This document shows, piece by piece, positions 20,694-30,375 of a stretch of 64,000 nt of DNA. The notes beneath the pieces were generated by a model, which saw nothing but the letters and a program-made list of their open reading frames with translations, was not told where the DNA came from and searched no databases. Position numbers and translations under genes: made by a program. Numbering within the stretch: the first letter of the stretch is position 1; every line of letters starts with the position of its first letter. The DNA is from Venturia oleaginea (Eukaryota; Ascomycota; Dothideomycetes; Venturiales; Venturiaceae): positions 1,592,868 to 1,656,867 of the forward strand of contig JABMLP010000013.1 of assembly GCA_013176395.1 (NCBI GenBank), read 5' to 3'.

Positions 20694-21029
20694 TTATATT
20701 GCGCCGGAAATCAGACCATGGCTCCTTCGTCTCAAGTATTCCTCCAGCTCGTTGAGGCGTTGATTCAGAATGAATCCCAAATCATCGCTCACAGTGGCAT
20801 TGGTTGAAGCTAATTTTGATGCCCAGATACTGATGTGATGCGCCGAGACAGGTCTGTCACACATCTTGTAGGTGATTACACAGTGCGAGGTGGCATGATT
20901 GATGTTGAAGTCGATGTCTTGCTTCAGTGCATCCTCGAAGGATTCGTAGAGAATAATCTGTCTGATCTTGCGGGATAGACTGAGGAAAGTCGTTGCTGGC
21001 TGGGTGCGTCGGTCTGTCTTCTGCAGCAT
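20694..21029 (-). CDS. Small hypothetical protein, possibly an incomplete gene
   Basis: A 111-residue ORF with protein-like composition: QPATTFLSLSRKIRQIILYE resembles the short hydrophobic helix that opens many lineage-specific fungal proteins of F-box-like type, followed by DIDFNINHATSHCVITYK and a helical C terminus (LNELEEYLRRR). I do not recognise a family with certainty. Upstream on the same strand a Thr-rich frame (up to about 21273) ends at a good donor (GTGAGC) with an acceptor before this ORF, but the phases do not join, so either the gene starts at 21029 or it is broken. Function unknown. Confidence 0.4.
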   Translation of the reverse strand: MLQKTDRRTQPATTFLSLSRKIRQIILYESFEDALKQDIDFNINHATSHCVITYKMCDRPVSAHHISIWASKLASTNATVSDDLGFILNQRLNELEEYLRRRSHGLISGAI

Positions 21030-22211
21030 GGCGGCCGGCTTGGTCTATTTGTGTGAGTGAGGACAATGCAATGGCGCGATTATGTAGCTCACCTTGATGT
21101 TGCTCTCTATTTTCTGTTGGTATAGGGACTGGTGTACAAGAGACCGTCACCCAGGTGGTTGTTGTTGTTGTTGTTGTTGTGAGTTGACAATGTTTGGAAA
21201 GAATGGGTCCAGCAGGTTCCGGGTCAGTACGATTCCTCACCCACTGTGTTACCGTCGGGGTAAATGATGTCATACATGCTTCTTTTCAGCATGTCATCTC
21301 TAATCCAATATCAAGGGTGTTCGATTCCTGGCAGGTTCACACCGGAAGCTCTCCAGAAAGCATTCAGATATCGTTCCACAAATAAGCGACTTAATGATGC
21401 AATTACCAACCCACGCGACCATCTCCCATCCATGTTTTGAATTGCGCTTCCGGCATCGTAGTTTATAGTGTCGATGCCTTGGTGCCATACGTCTCGTGCA
21501 CCTGGGCAAGCGTATGTGAGTGGCACGAATGTGGGCGTGCCTCAAAGTATGCCAACATCCCTTTGCTCTTACAATTCCGACCCAAATGGCACATCGGACC
21601 CGGAGCTGAATGAGTGCTGGTTTGGAATCGTGGAGAGTGGGAGGGTGGGTGTTTGATGGAGACGGCTAGTTTCGCGGCCCTGTCGAACTCTAGGGGAGTA
21701 GCATAAGCTGCGTGGTTTGTATGAGTAGCAGTAAGAGGATTGAGGGTTGAGGCTTGTCGCTTGACGATTAGCAGCTAGAATAGAACTAGAAGATTCTAAT
21801 GACCTTCCTCTTGGCATCTCGCCCCTCAACTCTCTGACCACCTTGCAGCCCTCGAGTCCTCAAAGTCAGATTGTTTACAGCATCATTTCGTGCCAATGCC
21901 TTCATCAGCTCGCTGGTTTCTCAATTCAGCAGTATAATCAAGAAGACAGCAACCGCTCCCCTCCTTCGCTCACAAGACACCAGCTTTACATCCATCTTCA
22001 CCTGGCTGAGAGAAGCTGTGTCATAACGACCCTCTTCTTGCCATGTCTGAAAACTAGTCCAGAGCTGCCTTGATAACGAAGTGTTGACTGAAGGAAGGCA
22101 AGTAGATCACAGAGAGACAAGGCAAACATGTTTTATTGTACTACATTACAGCACTTTCCATTCCTTGCTAACAGCGCGTAGCAAGCAAATCTTTGAAGCA
22201 GATTTTTCAGG
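21030..22211. other. Gap with fragments of coding-like sequence
   Basis: On the minus strand a frame near 21311-21545 reads TYACPGARDVWHQGIDTINY and then DAGSAIQNMDGRW, which looks like genuine protein, but it has no start context and is closed by stops; it may be an exon of a decayed gene. An ACA/TTG trinucleotide run at 21158-21180 encodes a threonine stretch in one frame. Nothing else is supported. Confidence 0.35.
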
Positions 22212-22357
22212 CAAATCCTTCAAAAAATCCTTCAAAAAAATCCTTCAAAAATCCTTCAAGTAAATCCGTCAAATAAGTCCTTCAAATAAATCCTTGAAAC
22301 AAATCCTTCGAATAAAACCTGTCATCAAATCCTTCAAACAAATCATTTAAACAAATC
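22212..22357. repeat. Degenerate minisatellite, unit about AAATCCTTCAA
   Basis: About eleven imperfect tandem units of 10-15 bp built on AAATCCTTCAA, with variable A-runs and a few substitutions. It lies 130 bp downstream of the lysozyme-like gene's stop codon. Unit length and divergence exclude a CRISPR array. Confidence 0.8.
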
Positions 22358-22486
22358 GAACAGCATAGTGGTATCATTGCTCGCAACCTCGTTAGTCATC
22401 CGAGCTCTTCCTCATCAGAAAGACAATATAACATCAATACTTTTCCTGCTCCCTCCAAACACCATCTCGACATCGGCCATGCCAAC

Positions 22487-23203
22487 TCAGTTTCTCCAGC
22501 CGCGCAGGCGATTTGCGATCTCGTTCACATAATGTCCCGTCGCGCCATTTCCATCGTTGAGATCTCCGGATGAGGCGACCGATCCAGAATTGTAAAGACG
22601 AAGCGCAATCCAAGGATCTTGTGTCGGGTTCTTGATGCGATCGTTCATGTTCCCCTTGAAATGCTGCGCTCCACATCGCACCATGCCATACACATCATCT
22701 TCGCTGATCGATGCAAGGTCTCGGTTTTCCATGGAGGGACATCCGTCACTCTGCATAATCCCGTTGCTGCTGGATCCGTCCGGTGCTATCGTTCTGTGGA
22801 TGTTCAACCTGCCATGCGATTCCTGAAATACGATCGCCATGATCAAGGCTGGATCGACGCACGTGTCTACAGCTGCTCTGTAGACGGGTTCCTTCAATCT
22901 AGAGACGATCCTTAGGTCTATCGTTCCGGTCATCATTTTGTGGTTTTCCCATATGCAGTCAGGATGTAACCACGACGACACTGGGACTTTGGCGTCGTAG
23001 CTCCATGAAAAACCAGGCTCGACGGAAATTTTTTCGGCTGCTGGGGGTGGGCAAGTTCCCACCGAACTTCTCTGGGCGATGGTCAGGCACACAAAAGGCG
23101 ACCGTGCCGAGATGGTGGAATTATCAATCGGAGCGGCGAAGACAGCAGCGCTCAGTGTCATAGCCACACAGGCGATGGTCTTAAGAGACGATGTGATCTT
23201 CAT
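22487..23203 (-). CDS. Secreted lysozyme-like / lytic transglycosylase-fold protein
   Basis: Predicted extracellular glycan hydrolase-like protein of 238 residues in one exon. A classical signal peptide opens it (residues 1-24, IACVAMTLSAAVFAA, cleavage probably before PIDNST). The lysozyme/SLT-type fold is suggested by ALIMAIVFQESHG, with Glu128 in the position of the catalytic acid, then NGIMQSDGCPS and VYGMVRCGAQHFKGN, which match the GxMQ and helix pattern of transglycosylase-like domains. The C-terminal ALRLYNSG region is also typical of this fold. Several cysteines (39, 50, 83, 114 and others) could form disulphides. Family membership is inferred from motif order; substrate (bacterial peptidoglycan or chitin-like) is not known. 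The start is the only ATG giving a signal peptide. Confidence 0.75.
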   Translation of the reverse strand: MKITSSLKTIACVAMTLSAAVFAAPIDNSTISARSPFVCLTIAQRSSVGTCPPPAAEKISVEPGFSWSYDAKVPVSSWLHPDCIWENHKMMTGTIDLRIVSRLKEPVYRAAVDTCVDPALIMAIVFQESHGRLNIHRTIAPDGSSSNGIMQSDGCPSMENRDLASISEDDVYGMVRCGAQHFKGNMNDRIKNPTQDPWIALRLYNSGSVASSGDLNDGNGATGHYVNEIANRLRGWRN

Positions 23204-24504
23204 TGTGGTGGGTGGTATTTTGCGGTGCGTAGGTTGTCTGCCGAAGCGGTGTCAGACAGGCGCTTCACTCTAAGGTGACTCCAAAGCAGTGCAGTACTTA
23301 CTTGATAGTGGGAATAACGGAAGGTCGTTATCGTGATGGATGTTGGTCGATGATCTGGTAAGAAGTGATTTGGCAAGAAGTGATCTTTCGACTCGGTGGG
23401 AACCTGCTCTTTTTATAAGAAATCCGATTGGATTTCCCCAAGAGATTTCGCTTTGATGTTATTAGTTAAAGTGAGAGGATGGTCGCTATGGTAGAACCCT
23501 TCCAAGCTATTCGACCAACTGGACAGGTAAGTGAGTTATTCTCTATAGATGGTATGGGTTTAACTTTTCTCAGCAAGAAGATTCACTTCGATAGCACTTA
23601 CCAGCCACTATGGTGGTCAAAAATCACCAGGCTACGACTTGCTAGATCTTGTCTTTCCCGTCCCTCCGGCATCCAAACGAAAGGGACAACAATCTTCTCT
23701 ATACGATACTAACATTGAAGTGAAGCAAGCACGCTCGGGGCACCATGTTCCCAGCTTGGTCAGGGGCCTATCTCACTATTCTGGTTAGATTAAAATTCTC
23801 CATGAGCACCCATGTGGAGCCAGACCGTCAAGGATCGTATGAGAACATTTAAATTTTGTTGCCGTGGTTCTCAGTTGTCTACCTATCTTGAGAGAAGTAT
23901 TGAAAGCTTGTTATTGTGGATCAAGTCCCGTTCTGGAAAACCTTTAAGTCTGGGTGGGTTCTCATTGTAGTTAGCGCATCCGTTGCTCGGACCTGGTCGT
24001 CTGGTGGACCCTTTTTGATTTTTGAGAGACAAGCTTCATGCAGGTGGAGAGGCCCGCGGAAAGAGCGAATCGGCCTACGCTTGAAGTGGCTTATTCGCTT
24101 TGCGATTTGCGATTTGCGGCTTGGCCCTGCTCCCTTCCATGGGCCACTTGAGTAAGAGCAATCGTGGGTCGGGTAGGAAACATGGTGATACTGAGAGATT
24201 TGAGCATACAGTATCTGTGGTAACTTCAAACTTACTCTTGGCTGACATGGTGGGTTGAGTATGAGGAACTGGCACACCATCATCGTTTCTTAGAATGTTC
24301 CTTGAATAACAACCTCTATAATGCCTCGAAGGTTCCAGAATTTGACGCTTCGCTGTGGCAATTCGCTTTTTGAAGGGGGCGCTGCCAGTGAGCTTCAAAA
24401 TTGAGGCTTGAGTCTGTCAAGCCAATCGAGTCGATCCTAAAAACCATTACGCATTAGCCTCTCCACTGAGATTACCTTGTGTGCCAGAGGATTCTACTTA
24501 ATCG
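23204..24504. other. Gap without a supported gene
   Basis: Upstream region of the lysozyme-like gene followed by sequence with only short, uncharacteristic ORFs. No repeat or RNA gene recognised. Confidence 0.45.
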
Positions 24505-25010
24505 CTAATAATTTGGCAAGATACTCTTAATATTGCGTGTGCCTGCAGCAAATTCGGATCCGGTGGACACACATCGGTGACCATCCTTTTCTTTGAGTAG
24601 GTCGAGAACGGCAGAGAAGGATTGTGATCCCTGGAAGACTTGTAAAATTTTGTCCCGATTTTGGGAGTACTTGATAATGATTCGTTCTTGGCATGACTTC
24701 TCCTTTGCTGAAGGCACTTCGCCGCGGAATATTGCGAGGCGCCTGCTCTGCAAGGTGCATGTAAAGGAAAGTGCAACAGCGTGATGTGTGATAACACCGT
24801 CGACCATATTCGCCTCGCGCTGCAATTCAGATTCAAACTCAAACGCGAGTTCAATCATGCCATCCTCACCAGATACGAGGATGGAAATGATGGGTACGGG
24901 ATGCCACGCTTCCGATGCTTGATCTTGCAAAGGACAGCGAGATTGTCATCTACTCCGCGGGCAAAGACAGGGCTATTACACTCAATGCAAACCAAGAACA
25001 TCTGATTCTG
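24505..25010 (-). CDS. Unresolved ORF pair, possible broken hypothetical gene
   Basis: Two overlapping minus-strand frames look protein-like. The upstream one contains MFLVCIECNSPVFARGVDD and then NLAVLCKIKHR (a C-x2-C followed by another Cys). The downstream one, 24505-24930, reads GMIELAFEFESELQRE, VALSFTCTLQSRRLAIF and ILQVFQGSQSFSAVLDLLKE. They would join if one indel or an unseen intron separated them near 24890. I recognise no family and would not assign a function. Confidence 0.25.
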
Positions 25011-25154
25011 GTTGAACTCTCTCACTAGAATATTGATTGATTGCGGTAAACTCCTGGCGAGTCCATGGAGCTATATTGCCAGGAAATCATCGATATCGAC
25101 CTTCAGGTGAGAGAGCTGGTGCTTAAAGACAATCTCCGATAACTATCACGGTAC

Positions 25155-25268
25155 AAACTGGCGAACTTTTCTAGCGCAGAAGGGGTTGGTTTTGCATAGC
25201 ACAGACGATCTTTGTCATGAAAACGTGAAGAAACTGACCCCTTCCACGCTAGAAAAGTTCGCCAGTTT
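25155..25268. repeat. Long hairpin, 38-bp arms
   Basis: AAACTGGCGAACTTTTCTAG begins the left arm (25155-25192); the right arm (25231-25268) is its inverted copy with four mismatches, separated by a 38-nt loop. No ORF. It could be a very short foldback element or a structured transcript. Confidence 0.75.
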
Positions 25269-25360
25269 ATATGGTAGGGAACGAACAACACTACTGTGAT
25301 GTAAGTCTAAAGGGGATTTGAAAAGAGGAATCAAGATTGCTAAACATCTATCACGTGAGT

Positions 25361-26598
25361 ATGCGTCGAAGCACGCTAGCGTTTCATCTATTTTTATCAC
25401 GTCGCAATTCAACCCACCACAACTCGGCTCCACTCATCTGCTCTATAATTGCCTGTAGCCGACTCGTTTTTACTGTGCGCCATGTCACCGAAAGCTATCA
25501 GCAAGGTCAGGGAGGCCGGATAGCCAAATCCAAGGTGCCTGTCAAACGTCCATCATTCGAGTACGTCTTCCATTGCGTTCTATTTGTAGATTCTGACCAT
25601 CCTCCAGTTTCATAGCCGGCCAAGTCGTCAACCTCTACATCGGTGGCGCTACCAAACTTCACGCTTTTCACAAAGATCTCCTCGTTAACACATCGCCCTA
25701 CTTTCGCAAAGCATTTACTGGACGTTTTAAGGAAAAGGATGGAGATATAGTTCTTGATGATATTACGGAACGAGCATTTGGCGTCCTTAAGAAATGGCTG
25801 TATGCCCAGAAACTTGAGAGGCCGAATACGCTGAGGGATAAATACAAGGTCCGCGTTCGGTTTGTCAAGGGTATCGATGCCGACGCGGAGCCAATCTACG
25901 GTCGTGTTCCCCTCGAAGAATTCGACGAGAAGACCATGGTGGTCAGTAAGCGGTCGATGGATCTAAGCGTGCTCTCAGCTGCAGAACGTCGTATCGTCTA
26001 CCTCAGAGGTCGATTCGAGGCCTTTGATTACCACACACCGAAATTCTGGCACTGGGACGACCTCGTCGATGTCTACATCATGGCCGACAAGTACGATTTC
26101 CCCCATCTGAGAGACGACATTGTCAAACAGTGGCAATACCAAGCTACAAATTTCAGATCCCACTGCACAATCGAAACCGTGGCCCATGCCTTTGAAAACT
26201 TACCCGAGAAGTCCCACCTCTTATCCCTCATCGTCGATCACTGGGCCTTCCTCTGGAAACCACAGCCAAGAGACATCAAGGCCATGCAAACCAAAGTCCC
26301 CAAATCCTTTTCAGCGCGACTCTCTCTGGCCCAAGCCGCACACAAGGGCCTGAGATTCGCCGAAATGCAGCCTGAATTCAGGAAATCGCCGTGTTCGCAG
26401 CACGAACACCTTGGAGAGGATGATCTTTGCGCAGGATTCGAAAAGTACTCGTATTCAAAGAACATTCGGGATTACAAGGTGTGGCAAAATAGCCTCGAGC
26501 CCGAAGAGCATAGTGAAGACCAAGGTGACGAGGACGGAGAGAAAGAGGCTGATGAAGATGCCGATGAGGACGATGATAAGGCGATGGTCATTGAATGA
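25361..26598 (+). CDS. BTB/POZ-domain protein
   Basis: Protein-interaction domain protein of a type expanded in filamentous ascomycetes; partners unknown. A 47-nt intron (25561-25607) joins PSFE/D to FIAGQVVNLYIGG, the start of the BTB fold, followed by FHKDLLVNTSPYFRKAF and IVLDDITERAFGVLKKWLY. A second BTB-like stretch, WDDLVDVYIMADKYDFPHL, is the typical helix pair of these fungal proteins. The C terminus is strongly acidic (about 35 residues of D/E). The start is uncertain: 25361 is the first in-frame ATG, while a better-placed ATG at 25482 (MSPKAISK, similar to how such proteins usually begin) reads one frame away and meets a stop at 25521, so a one-base indel near 25515 is possible. Confidence 0.75.
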
Positions 26599-27124
26599 TT
26601 GAAAATTCATAAATGCCCACGAAGCGGTTTATATCGATCAACTCCAGAACGATCTCGGAAATCCAAATTGCTAGCAATTTATCGATGTCGATCTCGAGTT
26701 GAGGCACTGCTTTTTGGGATATATCCTCGACTTTCAGGTGTGAATGTCAAGCCTCGAAGCGGCCCTGTTTTTTGGGGAAAGTTATAATGTCTGCTCCAAC
26801 GCAAAAACGGGCAAGTACAATTGTGATATATCGATGGATTTGTCAATCCCTGTCTGCACTGCACCAATCACTCAAGAACAGGGACCTCATAGGCATGATG
26901 AATCCAGCGACCACAGAGACACCACATCCTGTGGCACGGCTACAAGACAAGGACAGAAGATCGTTGAATAACATTCGCAAACTAAATTAGGGTATCATAT
27001 CAATATCAATATCAAAACGCTCATATAACAATCCAACTCTTTCTCCTCAATTCACTTCGCTTCTCAACCACATTCAAGACCAAATATCATAACACCTACA
27101 GGGCACTAGTCAAAGCCAATGCGA
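26599..27124. other. Intergenic, convergent gene ends
   Basis: Between the stop codons of the BTB gene (plus) and the Pro/Gln-rich gene (minus). No coding signal or repeat seen. Confidence 0.5.
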
Positions 27125-29044
27125 TTACTGCAAATATGGCGGTGGCGGCCCATGCGGATGACATCCTGGCGCATTCACATTCAAGTCAACCTGGTGCAGC
27201 GCGTACCCGGTCGATGGGCCAAAAGATGGCTGCTGCACAGATCCCTTGTGACCCTCAATTGCAGTAGCACAGTATGGGAATTGGGCAGATGATTCACTGT
27301 TCAAGCTCATTTGTTGCGCTCTACGTGCCAATGAGCCCATTCTTTCCAAAGGGGCTGGCTGGCTGTATGATGCTCGGGTAGGATTACTATATGCTGGCTG
27401 TGACACGGGCTGTTGTTGCTGCTGTTGTTGTCCGTAAGCTACATAACCTAGGTATCCATTATGAGGCTGCTGATAAGGCGCTGGCTGTTGCGGCTGTGAG
27501 TAAGCAATGTAAGCTGAAGTACATGCTTCAGGCTGTGCTTGTTGAAAGTGCGGGAATTGTGGTTGGGGAGAGCCGGGCAGAGGTGGGAAAGTGGAGGGAT
27601 TATAGACTGCGGATGGAGAAGCGACAGGAGGCTGCAATTGAGCCATTGACGGCGTAGTATGGGGAGCCGGAACTGAAATGGGTTGTGGGTCAAGTGGTGT
27701 CGGTTGTTGAATGTGCTCGCTTGGTGTCGCAGTTGATGGTGGAGCGATTGGTGTTTCTACTCCCATGGGCAAAGGCTGGTTGGGCGAACTCCCAGGTGGC
27801 GCATTAGCAATACCCGCGGGATTCTCAGATGTTCCCCTGTGTGTGCCGGTGTTGTGCTCAGAGGTGGTTGTTGCATGCGTCAAACCTTCTCCTAACTTGT
27901 TGTGCTCAGCAAATTTGGACGGAAGTGGGTCTGCCGGTATTTCAGCCGGCAACTCAACAGCTTGGCTAGCGAAATTGTCCTCGGGTAGTTCTGCTATGAA
28001 AGCGGTCTGCTGAAATCCTGAGGCGAGCTGACTGTAAGGACTTGAGAATTGTGGGCTTTGAGAGGGTGGTGGGGACATTAGACCACTTGATTGATTGTAA
28101 GAGTTCGGCAGTTGTGGACTCTGGGACGGTTTTGGGACTATCGAGCCGCTCGACGGGGTGGCAGATGGCGCATGATATGGATTCAGAGCAAGGCCTGCAT
28201 GAGACCCGAAGGGCGGGTTTTGAACGGTAGGAGGTGGGGGACTTTGTCCCTGGTATAGAACATTGCTTGAAGAAAACGCGCACGCATGCGTGCTTAGCTG
28301 GGGAGACACGATACCAGGGGTCGGCGAAGGCAGAGGAGGAGAGAAAGGCTGCGATACATGTGTAGCAGAATATTCGATCGGTGACACGGGCTGGACTGGC
28401 GAAATTTGGTTATAGGACTGTGTGCTCGGGAGCGGAGGAGAGAATGCGCCTGCTGGTGGAGGAGAGTAGGGATGCGATGATTGGATGGGTGTAAATACTG
28501 GCTGTAATGGTTGCTGCATAGGAAAGAATGTATACTGTGAAGGTGGCTGCATGGGAGTGCAGGCAGGCTGCGAATGTTGCTGGACAGGAAGAGAGACGTG
28601 TTGTGGAGGTTGCCAAGCTGGCTGCGAGCTTGTAGGAAGGGGTGTCTGTGTAGAAGGAACGCTTGTAGGTATGTGGCCGGGAAATTGCTGGTTGGCTTGC
28701 TGATACTGCTGGTTCTCCTGATTCACTTGAGGTTGTGGATATGGGCCTACGGTTTGCGGTCTTGGAGGAAGTTGAGGAGAGCTCTGGGTGTAGGCTGTCG
28801 TCTGCGGTTGATATGAGACACTGTGGTTTGGGCCATTGCTGTATGGTTGCGCGGCTGGACGAGGGGAGGGCGGAGGCTGTTGGGAGCTGTACTGAGGTTG
28901 CCCCTGTCCCTGCGGGATCTGCTGTTGTTGGTAGAGTTGTTGTTGGTGCTGTCCATAGAGAAAGCGATCGGGGTTTCTGATTGCGCCGTCGACGGCAGAG
29001 TAGAGAGCTTTCCCAGTCTTGACAGACTTCTTGAGGTAGTCCAT
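27125..29044 (-). CDS. Pro/Gln/Ser-rich low-complexity protein
   Basis: A 639-residue uninterrupted ORF of unknown function. Residues 1-32 are ordered-looking (MDYLKKSVKTGKALYSAVDG), an amphipathic lysine-rich start; the rest is intrinsically disordered, dominated by P, Q, S and Y, with polyQ runs near residue 35 and near 540 (YGQQQQQQQP) and many SPPP/PSQSPQ segments. Such composition is seen in prion-like and cytoskeletal or RNA-granule proteins, but I cannot place it. The N terminus is the only plausible domain for a homology search. Coding status is supported by length and by amino-acid rather than nucleotide periodicity (Gln and Pro codons vary). No intron is needed. Confidence 0.7.
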   Translation of the reverse strand: MDYLKKSVKTGKALYSAVDGAIRNPDRFLYGQHQQQLYQQQQIPQGQGQPQYSSQQPPPSPRPAAQPYSNGPNHSVSYQPQTTAYTQSSPQLPPRPQTVGPYPQPQVNQENQQYQQANQQFPGHIPTSVPSTQTPLPTSSQPAWQPPQHVSLPVQQHSQPACTPMQPPSQYTFFPMQQPLQPVFTPIQSSHPYSPPPAGAFSPPLPSTQSYNQISPVQPVSPIEYSATHVSQPFSPPLPSPTPGIVSPQLSTHACAFSSSNVLYQGQSPPPPTVQNPPFGSHAGLALNPYHAPSATPSSGSIVPKPSQSPQLPNSYNQSSGLMSPPPSQSPQFSSPYSQLASGFQQTAFIAELPEDNFASQAVELPAEIPADPLPSKFAEHNKLGEGLTHATTTSEHNTGTHRGTSENPAGIANAPPGSSPNQPLPMGVETPIAPPSTATPSEHIQQPTPLDPQPISVPAPHTTPSMAQLQPPVASPSAVYNPSTFPPLPGSPQPQFPHFQQAQPEACTSAYIAYSQPQQPAPYQQPHNGYLGYVAYGQQQQQQQPVSQPAYSNPTRASYSQPAPLERMGSLARRAQQMSLNSESSAQFPYCATAIEGHKGSVQQPSFGPSTGYALHQVDLNVNAPGCHPHGPPPPYLQ

Positions 29045-30375
29045 GACGGTAGGTTAGCGCAGAGACTGTGAGGGCCAGGGGGAGAAGACTTCAGTGGGCG
29101 GTCCGCGGTATGGTCACTGCCGCCCAGACAAAGGCTTGCCAACGCGGCTGAATATTCAGCATCATTTCGACAAATGAAGGCTGGCGGTGGCTTTGTCCGA
29201 GATAGATAGGATTAAGTGAGCATCATCTTCCGGTGCCTTTGACCGTGAGTCTGGCGAGTCTGGAGTTTGGACACAATGGTAATATTGATGTGGTCTACAC
29301 AAGGTATGAATATACGTATTACTCCTGCACATTCATAAAGTTGGAGTAGTAACAAATGTTCTCCTGATGACAAAGTCTGCCATGTCCATATTATATTTAG
29401 ACGAAACGGAACCCATCTCCATCCCCTTTAATCTTCATTTTTCTTCAGTCGTTGCATGTCTTGATTGTCGTCAGCAAACTCTTGATTCCGTTGGGGATTG
29501 CCTATGCGCTGTCCGCGGCCTGCCTAACACGATTATTATGGCATATGGCCTCATCTCACTCCAAATTTGATGCTGTAACACGTCTCTCCTCACTCGCCGC
29601 AATGCCCAGATTTGTGTCTCAGCCTCAGTATCCAGGCTCGCATCATCATACCACTTCTTGCGCCTTTGGGCCGACTGTCATGAGTCTGGTTGTCATCCCT
29701 CAGAGCATCCTGCCGGAGTAACAGACCGACTCGCCCTGCCATTGCGTGGGATGAGATTTTCACAAGGATAAACCGATCCGCCAAGCAAAGGGAAATGGAA
29801 GATACCAACTCGACAGCGTTACCCAGCATGTCAAAAGACTTATGCACGAGGCTCTAGAAGATCTATGTGGCCGTCTTGTCTTGAAACCCTTGAACCCCTC
29901 GGGCCAACCAACTGTGTTCCGCTACAACTGGCAACCTCTATACTTGCTCCAGCTGCTTGGCCAAAGACAGAGCGGACAATTGTTCCATCTATTCCGCCAG
30001 CATAGCCAAAGAAACGAATTCACGACAGCTTGAGCCGCTTTCTTCTGCGCTCTTGGAGCTCCAACTTTGCCCAGGACACGTCTTTCTTTGCCAGGAAAAT
30101 CGTTCCTCCAGCCACATCAATTACCCACAAAATGGGATACGCAACATGTATCATCCCTGTATCACGGCCGGCCCTTCGTTCACGACCGCCCGCTAGATAA
30201 CCATCTAGAAGTCAACCCCCAGATCCGCGACTTTCCACCATGCCGCAGCATTGTCAAACCCAACTTACTCCCATAGGCAGCTGCCAGCTCTACATTCCCT
30301 TGTAATTTTGATCTTGCGCTCCTTCTCGTGCGACTGTACAACTTACCGCTCCTTCATTTTCTTATCACATAATAG
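29045..30375. other. Long gap without a supported gene
   Basis: Promoter of the Pro/Gln-rich gene at the left, of the GDSL gene at the right. Short ORFs only; no repeat or RNA gene recognised. Confidence 0.45.

Noticed and set aside
21300..21345. GTTCGATTCC as a tRNA B box
   Set aside because: No matching A box, no acceptor or T-stem pairing around it.
22212..22357. Regular short repeats resembling a CRISPR array
   Set aside because: Units are 10-15 bp, degenerate and without spacers, in a eukaryotic genome with spliced genes; this is a minisatellite.
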